A DNA stretch of 60,142 nucleotides from Polyangium aurulentum (lineage in GTDB: Bacteria > Myxococcota_A > Polyangia > Polyangiales > Polyangiaceae), in the NCBI GenBank assembly GCA_945875545.1, contig CAMCKZ010000008.1, forward strand, positions 1 through 60,142. Reading direction: 5' to 3'. The number at the start of each line of letters is the position of its first letter. The stretch's first letter is position 1. Shown here in pieces: positions 48,508 to 56,467 of the stretch. The position numbers and the translations under genes are program-made. Under the pieces are notes generated by a model that saw only the letters and a program-made list of their open reading frames with translations, did no database searches and was not told the origin of the DNA.

Positions 48508-49518
48508 ATGCGTCTCGTGCCCGTGCCCCCAGGGCTCGTGCGACGGCCCTCACCGTCGCTTGAGGAGGCGCGCGCATTTCACCAAAAGTTCGCACCGCTG
48601 GGCGTTCGCCAGTGCGCGGTGATTCGTGCGGCGGTGCTTGATGAACGCGCCGATCCCACCGGCACCACGCGGGTCTGGCTCGCGTACGAACACTTGCAGA
48701 TTACAGGCAGTTTTAAGGTGCGCGGCGCGCTTCTCGCCACGTCGCGCGCGAAGAAAGACGGGCAGGGCGTGGTGACCGCATCTGCTGGAAATCATGGGGC
48801 CGGAATCGCTTTCGCGGCCCATCACTTGGGGGTGTCTGCCACGGTGGTGGTGCCCGCGACGGCACCGGAGAAAAAGAAGAATCGCATCGCGGCGTTCGGC
48901 GCGAAGCTCATTGAGATCAGCGGGTCTTACGACGACGCGGAGGACCACGCGAAGGAGCTCGCGCGAGCGTCCGGTTCCCGCTTTGTGTCCGCCTACGACG
49001 ACGAGCAGGTGGTCATCGGAAACGGGGCGTCCTTGGGCTTTGAAATCACGCTGGCCCTCGGCGGCATTCCCGACGTGGTCCTCGCGCCCTTCGGCGGTGG
49101 AGGCCTCTCCACGGGCCTCGCGTGGGCCTTCGCAGAAGACGCGGGAGAGGCTCTCGGGGCTTCGCGGCGGGTCTACGGCGTGCAGAGCGAGGTATCGCCG
49201 GTGATGGCGAAATCCCTCGTGGACGGGCGGGCTATCGAGCGTTTTACGCCGCGAACGCGGACCCACGCGGAGGGGCTCGAGGGCGGTATTTCTCAGGCCG
49301 CATTTGAACGCGCTCGGTCGGCAATAGGCGGAGTTTTGGTTGTAGAGGAGTTCTCTATTGCGTCCGCGATGGCCCTTGCGTTGAACGAGCTCGGGCAGGT
49401 CATTGAGGGCAGCGCGGCCACGGCCCTTGTGCCCGTTGCCGAGGGTTTACCCACGGCCTTGCGCGGTGGAGATGTGCTGTGCGTTGTGACGGGGCGCAAC
49501 GTCGATCGCGCAGGGTGA
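48508..49518 (+). CDS. Threonine/serine dehydratase-like PLP enzyme without ACT domain
   Basis: 336 residues. GSFKVRGALLA carries the PLP lysine (about K70), SAGNHGAGIAF the Asn loop, and GGGGLSTGLAWAF the phosphate loop. There is no C-terminal ACT or regulatory domain, unlike the enzyme at 8455. The family includes serine/threonine dehydratases, serine racemases and hydroxyaspartate dehydratases, so exact chemistry is open. It follows serS after 42 bases; a functional link through serine is tempting but not shown. Ends 176 bases before udk. Confidence 0.85.
   Translation: MRLVPVPPGLVRRPSPSLEEARAFHQKFAPLGVRQCAVIRAAVLDERADPTGTTRVWLAYEHLQITGSFKVRGALLATSRAKKDGQGVVTASAGNHGAGIAFAAHHLGVSATVVVPATAPEKKKNRIAAFGAKLIEISGSYDDAEDHAKELARASGSRFVSAYDDEQVVIGNGASLGFEITLALGGIPDVVLAPFGGGGLSTGLAWAFAEDAGEALGASRRVYGVQSEVSPVMAKSLVDGRAIERFTPRTRTHAEGLEGGISQAAFERARSAIGGVLVVEEFSIASAMALALNELGQVIEGSAATALVPVAEGLPTALRGGDVLCVVTGRNVDRAG
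48695..48705. repeat. TGYA-N3-TRCA element
   Basis: TGCAGATTACA in the PLP enzyme gene, read as Leu-Gln-Ile-Thr, just before the PLP lysine motif. Confidence 0.5.
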
Positions 49519-49531
49519 CATGTACGTATGC

Positions 49532-49559
49532 GTATAGCACATATACGGAGCATATGTGC
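49532..49559. promoter_or_regulatory. Nested inverted repeats upstream of udk
   Basis: GCACATAT (49537-49544) pairs with ATATGTGC (49552-49559) across ACGGAGC, and GTATA (49532-49536) with TATAC (49542-49546) inside it. The region is AT-rich compared with neighbours and lies 14 bases after the PLP enzyme stop and 136 before udk. Could be a dyad operator or a hairpin; no T-run follows, so it is not a standard terminator. Confidence 0.5.
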
Positions 49560-49694
49560 GGCACGATATGTTTTCGGTGTCCGGAGTAGGGGCGAGGTCT
49601 TGGGCAAAAAAAGGAACCCAATGAGCCCGCTCAAACGTAAGATGGGGGCGGCGGTTGCCGGTTCTTCTTCTCGCGCCGAAATGTAGAAAATCCC

Positions 49695-50336
49695 ATGCCG
49701 AACGATGCCACGAAGAAGCCTTTTGTTGTTGCGGTCGCGGGCGGTTCTGGCTCGGGGAAAACCACGGTTGCGCGCGCGATTGGTGCCGCGCTTCCCGCCG
49801 GATCAAGCGTGACGCTGGAGCAGGACCACTACTACCGCGAACGCACGGACCTGCCCCTCGAGAGCCGTGAAAACGTCAACTACGATCACCCCGACGCCAT
49901 CGAATTTGCGCTCCTCCAACACCACATCGACGAACTTGTGGCGGGCCGCGCCATCGACCGGCCCATCTACAGTTTCTCAACGCACGCGCGGCAAGTGCAG
50001 AGTGTGCACCTCGAGCCGGCACCGGTCGTCATCGTCGAGGGTATTCTCGCGCTGGCCCTGCCCGAGGTTCGCGAGCGTTTCGACCTCAAAATTTTCGTCG
50101 ACACCGACGCGGACATCCGGCTGATGCGCCGCATTCGCCGCGACTTGGAAGACCGCGGCCGATCTTTCGCGCAAGTTCGTGCGCAGTATTACGAGACCGT
50201 GCGCCCCATGCACCTCGCGTTCGTCGAGCCGTCCAAGCGCTTCGCAGACGTCATCATGCCCGAAGGCGGCACCAATCGCGTGGCCCTCGAAGTGATTCTC
50301 AGTCGCCTCCGCGAGCACATCGTGTCGGTGCGCTAA
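49695..50336 (+). CDS. udk: Uridine kinase
   Basis: 213 residues. GGSGSGKTT (residues about 15-23) is the Walker A loop; LEQDHYYRERTDL with the catalytic Asp and the uridine-binding tyrosines; NYDHPDAIEF; IYSFSTHAR; VVIVEGILAL; and FVDTDADIRLMRRIRRDLEDRGR. This is the standard bacterial uridine/cytidine kinase of the salvage route. The ATG at 49695 has little Shine-Dalgarno signal (TAGAAAATCCC). Confidence 0.94.
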   Translation: MPNDATKKPFVVAVAGGSGSGKTTVARAIGAALPAGSSVTLEQDHYYRERTDLPLESRENVNYDHPDAIEFALLQHHIDELVAGRAIDRPIYSFSTHARQVQSVHLEPAPVVIVEGILALALPEVRERFDLKIFVDTDADIRLMRRIRRDLEDRGRSFAQVRAQYYETVRPMHLAFVEPSKRFADVIMPEGGTNRVALEVILSRLREHIVSVR

Positions 50337-50360
50337 ATCCGCAAACGCATGACGTTTCAT

Positions 50361-50389
50361 TTGAAAAAACGCCGGATGGCGCGGATAAT
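50361..50389 (+). promoter_or_regulatory. Sigma-70-like promoter before the MshEN/HD-GYP gene
   Basis: TTGAAA (50361-50366) and GATAAT (50384-50389) are separated by 17 bases, a near-consensus housekeeping promoter. The predicted start near 50396 gives a leader of about 40 bases to the TTG start at 50436. Confidence 0.6.
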
Positions 50390-50435
50390 CGCCACGCGTC
50401 CACGGATGCGGCGCTTCAGATAGGACCCGAAAGAA

Positions 50436-52460
50436 TTGCAGCAGACTGCTCACAGCATCAAGCGAATCATCGACCATCTGGAGCGCGACCGCCTTCTCAC
50501 CGCGGGCCAGACGGCGGCTGCGATGGCCCATCATCAGCGCAGCGGAATCCGCATCGAAGAGGCTATTTTGGAGCTCTCGTTGATCGAAGAAGGCCTCCTT
50601 CTTCGATCATTGGCGTCGCTTTATCACACCAAGTTTGTGGGCACCGAGCGCCTCGCAAACCTCAACCTGGATGCCTCGCTGACCTCCCTCGTTCCGCGAA
50701 AATACGCTGACCAATACAACGTATGCCCCGTGAGTTACGACGGCGATCGCGGCCTGCTCGGAGTCGTGACCCCCGACGCCGATAGCGCCGAGGTCGTCGA
50801 TGGCGTGCGCTTGTCGTCTTCGGCCCGGGAGGTGCGTGTATTTGTCGTAAGACCAGCCGCAGCCAAGGCCATGATAGCGCGCCTTTACAGCGGTGATCCC
50901 CACGCCTTTGCATTGCTCGAACGCGAGACGTTTTCCAGGTCCGCAGAGGTATCGCTGGGCAGCCCGCCCGGCGACTCGTTGCGCCCCGGTTCTGGCGAGC
51001 GCGCGTCGGTGCCTCCGCCCACGGAGCCCGTTCATTCCGCCAACCGGCGCCGTTTGTCGGAGCGCCCCGGGGGCACATTCGGCAGCTCCCCGACGCTCAG
51101 TGCCCTTGGTTCGTTCGGTTCCATGCCGGGCACAAACCCGACCGCGAACCTCGTGCCCGGTCCCCGCACCACAGACGCCCTCCGCGAGTCGATTGCGCGA
51201 CTCCTCGGCTTCTTGTCTGCGCGCGACAACCTGAATCAGGCGGCTCACCCCCATCACACAGCCCGCATCGCGAAGAGACTGGCGGAGCGCCTCGTGGCCC
51301 CGCAAGCAACGGTGCAAGCCGTTGAACTTGCAGCGTTTATTCACGACCTAGGCAAGTCCAGTGCCGGCCACCTGTCTACGTTCAACGTGGCACAATATGC
51401 AGAATACACGTTGATCGCGCGGCATGCGTACGCCAATCCGGTGCGCTTGTTTGAGGGGGCCAAGCTGCCTCTGGAGGTTGTCGCCGCGTTGCAGCACATG
51501 TACGAGCGGGTCGATGGCAAGGGTTTTCCCCTCGGGCAAAGGGGCCGTGAGATTCCGCTGGCCGCGCGCATTCTCGCGGTCGCCGATGCCTACGCGGATC
51601 TGACCGAAAGCTCCGAAAACGCGTATCGCCGCCGGCTCTCGACGGAAGAGGCTTCCGGCGTCATCGTGTCCTTGTCCGACACGATTTTTGATCCCACGGT
51701 GGTCGAGGCCCTTACGCGGGCGCTGATTTCGGGGCCCTCGCGCGCCGCGATGTCTCCCCCGTGGGACGATTTGCTGATCGTGGAGTCGTCGGCGGACGAC
51801 GCCTTTCTTCTTCGCGCCGCCGCCCTCGACGCGGGCTTTCTCCCAGCGATCGTCCACACGAGCGACGCGGCCCGCGCCGCTTTGAGCGCCGCGCGTTACG
51901 CTCTTCTCATCGTCAATACCGACGACGACCCGTGGTCCCTTCTCCAGGATTTGAAAGCCGGCCTCCTCGGCGAATCCATCCCATTTGGAGTCGTGGGCCG
52001 GTCTTTGGAGCGCTCGGTCATCGAGCGACTGACGCCCATGGGCCCCATCGATATCGCGCCGAAAGCGTTGGCACCGGCCGCTTTGTTTGAGCGAATGAGG
52101 CAAGCGCTTGATCCGATTCGCACCCGTGGCGTGGCGGCCATTCGTGGAAAACTCCAAGATGTCGAGCTCCCAGACGTCCTCCAGTCGCTGATTCAGGGGC
52201 GGCAAACCGGGCGACTCGTGGTGCGCAGCGCGGGGGGGGTCGGCGAAATTCACTTCAGTCTCGGGGCCATCGTCGGAGGCTTTTTCGGCGAGCGGCTGGC
52301 CGAAGAGGCGGTCGTAGCCCTTGTCCGATTGCGCGAGGGCGAGTTTGCGTTCGACGGAAGTTTCAAGCCGGGTCCGTCGCGCATCAAGACGCCGACCGAG
52401 ATGCTTCTCCTCGATGCCATGCGCCGCATCGACGACCAGTCGCTAAGGCCGCGGTCCTAA
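50436..52460 (+). CDS. MshEN, HD-GYP, pseudo-receiver and DUF4388 fusion protein
   Basis: 674 residues from a TTG start at 50436. Residues about 5-150 look like the MshEN/GspE N-terminal domain, known in some ATPases to bind cyclic di-GMP. About 250-410 is an HD-GYP domain with HTARIAKRLAERL, FIHDLGKSS (H303, D304), and HMYERVDGKGFP (H354). The GYP has become GFP. About 440-550 is receiver-like, but the phosphoacceptor position reads N in LLIVNTDDDP, so it is probably a pseudo-receiver. About 570-665 is DUF4388 (LPDVLQSLIQGRQTGRLVV), a myxobacterial signalling domain. So one chain may both bind and degrade cyclic di-GMP. Preceded by a good promoter. Confidence 0.82.
   Translation: MQQTAHSIKRIIDHLERDRLLTAGQTAAAMAHHQRSGIRIEEAILELSLIEEGLLLRSLASLYHTKFVGTERLANLNLDASLTSLVPRKYADQYNVCPVSYDGDRGLLGVVTPDADSAEVVDGVRLSSSAREVRVFVVRPAAAKAMIARLYSGDPHAFALLERETFSRSAEVSLGSPPGDSLRPGSGERASVPPPTEPVHSANRRRLSERPGGTFGSSPTLSALGSFGSMPGTNPTANLVPGPRTTDALRESIARLLGFLSARDNLNQAAHPHHTARIAKRLAERLVAPQATVQAVELAAFIHDLGKSSAGHLSTFNVAQYAEYTLIARHAYANPVRLFEGAKLPLEVVAALQHMYERVDGKGFPLGQRGREIPLAARILAVADAYADLTESSENAYRRRLSTEEASGVIVSLSDTIFDPTVVEALTRALISGPSRAAMSPPWDDLLIVESSADDAFLLRAAALDAGFLPAIVHTSDAARAALSAARYALLIVNTDDDPWSLLQDLKAGLLGESIPFGVVGRSLERSVIERLTPMGPIDIAPKALAPAALFERMRQALDPIRTRGVAAIRGKLQDVELPDVLQSLIQGRQTGRLVVRSAGGVGEIHFSLGAIVGGFFGERLAEEAVVALVRLREGEFAFDGSFKPGPSRIKTPTEMLLLDAMRRIDDQSLRPRS
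51398..51408. repeat. TGYA-N3-TRCA element
   Basis: TGCAGAATACA in the MshEN/HD-GYP gene, read as Tyr-Ala-Glu-Tyr-Thr. Confidence 0.5.
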
Positions 52461-52468
52461 CGCGATTG

Positions 52469-52906
52469 TCACTGCTCGCCATTCTGCAAAAGGGCGATCA
52501 TGTCGTCCTCCAGCCGGCACAACTTTCCGTCGTCGTTGATGCACGCGTGGCGCGTCATTCCCTCGGTTACGACGACGCCCGATCGCCGAATAACGTAAGA
52601 AAAACGGAGAGATGCTGCTCGCAGCTCCGAGAGTTCCGTCTCGATGTCGAGCAACTCGTCAAAGCGTGCAGTCTGCAAGTATTTGCCCGTGGCTTCGACG
52701 ACTGCGAGATGCCTCCCCATCGCAGCCCAGTCCGCATAGAGAACCCCGCGATTGCGAAGCCACTCGATGCGAGCGATTTCAAAGAGTCCAAAATAACGTG
52801 CATGATGCACGATTCCCATCGCGTCGGTTTCATCGAAGCGAACGCGCACGGTGACAACCGATCGCAGCTTGAGGGGATTGAGCGGAACGATGGATGCAAA
52901 GGCCAT
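52469..52906 (-). CDS. Acyl-CoA thioesterase, 4-hydroxybenzoyl-CoA thioesterase family (YbgC/FadM-like)
   Basis: 145 residues. The catalytic motif is VRFDETDAMGIVHHARYFGLFE (Asp and Asp at about 24-27, with conserved VHHA), followed by a helix and three strands. Proteins of this type hydrolyse acyl-CoA or act at the Tol-Pal/lipid interface. Convergent with the MshEN/HD-GYP gene (eight-base gap). It lies three bases downstream of the sensor kinase gene, so it may be its co-transcribed last gene. Confidence 0.82.
   Translation of the reverse strand: MAFASIVPLNPLKLRSVVTVRVRFDETDAMGIVHHARYFGLFEIARIEWLRNRGVLYADWAAMGRHLAVVEATGKYLQTARFDELLDIETELSELRAASLRFSYVIRRSGVVVTEGMTRHACINDDGKLCRLEDDMIALLQNGEQ
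52667..52677. repeat. TGCA-N3-TGCA element
   Basis: TGCAGTCTGCA in the thioesterase gene, read on the coding strand as Leu-Gln-Thr-Ala. Confidence 0.75.
52799..52809. repeat. TGCA-N3-TGCA element
   Basis: TGCATGATGCA over the catalytic motif codons Val-His-His-Ala of the thioesterase. Confidence 0.7.
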
Positions 52907-52909
52907 CGG

Positions 52910-55900
52910 CTAACGCTGTCCGCGTAGCGTCACCCGACCGGGAAACGTCAGGGTAAACCGAGCGCCGCCGAGCGAGGGCGAGCGATCCACGACGAGGGAG
53001 CCCTGATGCTCCTCGGCAATTCGCGTGCAGATTGCAAGCCCAAGGCCGGTGCCGCGTCCGGCGGCTTTCGTCGTGAAAAACGGTTTCATGATCGCCGCGA
53101 TCGACTGCTCCGGAATGCCGGGCCCGTCGTCTTCCACGCAAATGATGACGCCCGTGTCGTCGTCGGTCAGGGCCGTGCTGAGGCGGATAACCCCTTGATC
53201 GGGCGTCGTGCCGCGAACGACGCCTTCAAGCGCATCTGCGGCGTTTACCACGAGATTAAGCACGACCTGCCCGATGTGACTTCGGTGGCAACTGATTGGC
53301 GAGGTGACGCCGAAATCGGTCTGGAGTTCGAAGGGCCGCGTGCGAGCGCCGACGATCACGAGGGCCTCCGCGATGACCGTGGAGAGGTTCACGTGGTCGG
53401 TGCGTTCGTCGTCGGTGCGGCCGTAATTTCGCATGGCCCGCGTGACTTCCGACAGCCGATGCACGCCGTCGGTGATGACGCTGAGAAACCGATCAATGTC
53501 GTTCATTGGCCCCGCCACAGCTGCGTTCGTGGCCGCCGCAAGATCGCCGGTCAAGGCGCTGCGAATGGTGAGCATGCGTCGCTCGCACACGGCCACAGCG
53601 CCGCCTACGTAGTTCAGGGGGTTGTCGATTTCGTGGGCCACGCTCGTCACCATTTGACCGAGGGACGCCATTTTTTCTGCCTGAATCAGTTGGCGCTGTG
53701 CCTCTACGCGTTCGATTTCCAGTGCCCGTTTTACTCCGCGCACCGCTTCGAGTTCCGTCGTCGCGTGGCCGTGTTTTTCGCGAAGCATCTCCACGGCCCC
53801 TTCGAGGCGAAGTCGCTCGTCGAGTTCCCGTTCAATGCGCGCGCGCGCTTCGAGATTTTCCATGGAAAAGCGGCGAAGCGACATGTGATGACCAATGCGC
53901 ACGAGGAGCTCTTCGCGCGTAAAGGGTTTCGTCAGGTAGTCGCTCGCGCCGTGGCGAAACCCGTCGACGATGTCGTTTTCGCGCGCGAGAGCGGTGAGAA
54001 GAACCACGGGCAATTCGGTCGACGTGCGAAGGGGCCGAATGCGATCGAGGACATCGAAGCCGCTGATCTCGGGCATCATCACATCGAGAAGAACGAGGGC
54101 CGGGCAGTCGTCGGAAAGAATGCGCGCGATGGCCGCCGCGCCGCTGTCGCACTCGTCGACGGAGAGGCCTGCGCGCGAAATCTGTTGCGTGAGCACATGC
54201 CGGTTGATGGCGTCGTCGTCGACCACCAAGATGGTCTCCGCCCGCGGGTTCGGAGCGCGCGGAGTGAGGGGCGCGGCGCTCGGCACGGGGCCGATGGAGG
54301 CCGCGGCAACGGCTCGCGGCGGGGTCGCGATCGGTGCAGCGGTCACGATGGCCGTTGAGGCCAGCGCCTCCAGGTCAAAGCCGAACACCGAGCCGACGCC
54401 GGCGCGATGCTCGTAGGTCATTGTTCCGCCGTGCGCAGCCGCGAGCTGGCGAGCGATCGCGAGGCCGAGGCCACTGCCCTGGCGCGCCAAATGCACTTCC
54501 GAATCGCCCTGATTAAAGGGCTCAAAAATCGATGAACGCGCGTCGTTAGGCACGCCGGGCCCCGAGTCGAGCACCTCGACAAAAATGCGACCGTCCTTGC
54601 GGTGCGCTTGCACATCGACGAAACCCGCGGCGGTAAACTTGAGCGCGTTGCCCACGAGGTTGTGGAGGATCTGCTGCACCCGTCCCTCGTCGATAGACAC
54701 GACAAAATCGGGCGGTACTTGGGAAGTGAGCGCGAGTCCTTTGCGCAGGGCTTCGGGCCGCTGGAGATCCAAGACAAAGGTCACGCACTTCGCGAGCGAC
54801 GAGGGGCGGCGCTCCATCACAATGTCCGCGTGGCGTAGGCGCGCGTAATCGAGAATGTCATTCACGAGGGCGCTCAGACGCCGACCGCTCTCCACGATGA
54901 TCCGCAAATTCCTGTCCACGCGCGGAGGAAGCGGACCTCCCGAGCCGTCGAGGAGCGCGTCTGCGAGCCCCAAAATGCCATGAATCGGCGTGCGAAGTTC
55001 GTGCGAAGTCGTGGCCAGAAAGATGTCTTTGAGGTGGTCTAGTCTCTTGATTTCATTAGTTATTTTAGACTGCTCGTCGATTTGGTTCTTGGCCAGTTCG
55101 AGGGCGACCTGGCCGCTGCGAAGGGCCTCCTCTCGAAGGAGCCGCACGCGCTCGCCAAGGCCGCTGCTCAAGATGAGGGCATGAAACGCGCCGCCCAAAA
55201 ACGGCGCCTGCTGGAAGAACGCCACTGGAGGAATAAATCCGCGAATCATCCCGATGTACGTCACATTCGCGATGGCGAGCGCGAGAGTGGCAAGCAAGTA
55301 GTTCGACGGAAAAAAATCGCCCTTGGCCCGAAGGCTTCGCATGAACGCAAAAAATCCGAGGAGGAGGAGCAGCGCGAGCCCGAGGGCGGGCGCGGACACG
55401 GCTACATCGAGTTTGCGAACGGACCACGGCACCACCAGGCCCCACGCCGTGAGCGTCCACACCATGCCCCCCAGAAACCGGTCAATGCGGGGAAAAGCAT
55501 CTTTCACGCCCACGTATCGCCGCCCAAATTCGATGTTGCTCGCTACGGCAAGCGCACTAAATCCGTTGACCGCGCCGTCGACGAACCAGGTGGCGTCTGT
55601 CACCAACGAGAGACTGCCGGACATGCCAAGCCCCATCAACACCTGGCCACAGACGCTTGCAGCATACACCAAAAAGATTCGGTCCCGCGTGCCGTAGAAA
55701 AGCGTGATGTTGTAGATGGCCAGGGCCAGTAGAAAGCCCGTGAGCAGAAGGAGTGCGCCGATACTGACCACCGTGGAGGAGACAAAGCCGGCGGCGTCGC
55801 ACAGCTGAAATCGCAGTAAAATCGCTGATAGCGTGCGCACCTCCACGACGAACTCGCGCGCCTCGCCCGGGGCAAGATGGAGGGCAAACGCGGGCCCCAG

Positions 55901-56374
55901 GGAAAAGGGCACCGGCCGTGCAGCGCGTGGAACATGGTCACCGCTGCGCTGCGCTCGCCACCGGTCGCCAACGTGTTCGTAAAGATTGACGTGGTCGGGG
56001 AGTCCGTGGCTTTGAACAAGGAAGAGCGTTTGGTGTGCCGACGTGGCGTTGCGCACGGTGCCGTGCAGCCAATAAGTTTCGTCGCCGAGGCTGGCGCGCC
56101 GGCTGATGCCGTGGGTCGCGAGAGGTTCGAACGAATCGAGCTGGCCAAGAATATTCTCGAGCGGGAGCTCAGCGCCGGGAACGCGGAGTACCCCGAGCGA
56201 TTGGGTCGCCGACAGGTCGTTTACGGAACCGTCGTAGACGAGCTCTTGCGCCTGCGACACGCTCGTGAAAAACACGCAGGAGAGCACAATGGCAAGTAGG
56301 CTCCAAGCGCGCGCGCGAAGTCTTTGGGCCAGCGAAGTCAGCTCTCGACAGAGGGTGTTCCGTGTCATCCGCAT
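52910..56374 (-). CDS. DISM sensor with two kinase modules and a receiver
   Basis: 1154 residues from the ATG at 56374. The same order as the protein at 43495: signal/membrane helix (about 20-42), DISMED2, seven-helix DISM (about 190-385), HisKA with [13 protein letters not shown] (H458), ATPase with LVGNALKFTAAG, receiver with LLDVMMPEISGFDVL (D764), second HisKA-like with SVAHEIDNPLNY (H914) and second ATPase with LNLVVNAADALEG and DGPGIPEQ. It is clearly a paralogue, sharing motifs in both kinase halves. 93 bases separate it from divergent glmS. Thioesterase gene follows closely. Confidence 0.9.
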   Translation of the reverse strand: MRMTRNTLCRELTSLAQRLRARAWSLLAIVLSCVFFTSVSQAQELVYDGSVNDLSATQSLGVLRVPGAELPLENILGQLDSFEPLATHGISRRASLGDETYWLHGTVRNATSAHQTLFLVQSHGLPDHVNLYEHVGDRWRAQRSGDHVPRAARPVPFSLGPAFALHLAPGEAREFVVEVRTLSAILLRFQLCDAAGFVSSTVVSIGALLLLTGFLLALAIYNITLFYGTRDRIFLVYAASVCGQVLMGLGMSGSLSLVTDATWFVDGAVNGFSALAVASNIEFGRRYVGVKDAFPRIDRFLGGMVWTLTAWGLVVPWSVRKLDVAVSAPALGLALLLLLGFFAFMRSLRAKGDFFPSNYLLATLALAIANVTYIGMIRGFIPPVAFFQQAPFLGGAFHALILSSGLGERVRLLREEALRSGQVALELAKNQIDEQSKITNEIKRLDHLKDIFLATTSHELRTPIHGILGLADALLDGSGGPLPPRVDRNLRIIVESGRRLSALVNDILDYARLRHADIVMERRPSSLAKCVTFVLDLQRPEALRKGLALTSQVPPDFVVSIDEGRVQQILHNLVGNALKFTAAGFVDVQAHRKDGRIFVEVLDSGPGVPNDARSSIFEPFNQGDSEVHLARQGSGLGLAIARQLAAAHGGTMTYEHRAGVGSVFGFDLEALASTAIVTAAPIATPPRAVAAASIGPVPSAAPLTPRAPNPRAETILVVDDDAINRHVLTQQISRAGLSVDECDSGAAAIARILSDDCPALVLLDVMMPEISGFDVLDRIRPLRTSTELPVVLLTALARENDIVDGFRHGASDYLTKPFTREELLVRIGHHMSLRRFSMENLEARARIERELDERLRLEGAVEMLREKHGHATTELEAVRGVKRALEIERVEAQRQLIQAEKMASLGQMVTSVAHEIDNPLNYVGGAVAVCERRMLTIRSALTGDLAAATNAAVAGPMNDIDRFLSVITDGVHRLSEVTRAMRNYGRTDDERTDHVNLSTVIAEALVIVGARTRPFELQTDFGVTSPISCHRSHIGQVVLNLVVNAADALEGVVRGTTPDQGVIRLSTALTDDDTGVIICVEDDGPGIPEQSIAAIMKPFFTTKAAGRGTGLGLAICTRIAEEHQGSLVVDRSPSLGGARFTLTFPGRVTLRGQR
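53026..53036. repeat. TGCA-N3-TGCA element
   Basis: TGCAGATTGCA in the sensor kinase gene, near its 3' end, read on the coding strand as Ala-Ile-Cys-Thr. Confidence 0.7.
55658..55668. repeat. TGYA-N3-TRCA element
   Basis: TGCAGCATACA in the DISM membrane part of the sensor gene (Val-Tyr-Ala-Ala-Ser). Confidence 0.5.
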
Positions 56375-56467
56375 CGGTCTCGGTTGCCCTTCTCGGCCAG
56401 TCGATTAGCCTCGACCCGCAGCTGACGGTACATGAGCGACCGTCGCAGCCCAAGCTGCTCGTGAACC

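Noticed and set aside
49993-50008. TGCA-N5-TGCA in udk as another palindrome copy
   Set aside because: Spacing is five instead of three; kept out of the count.
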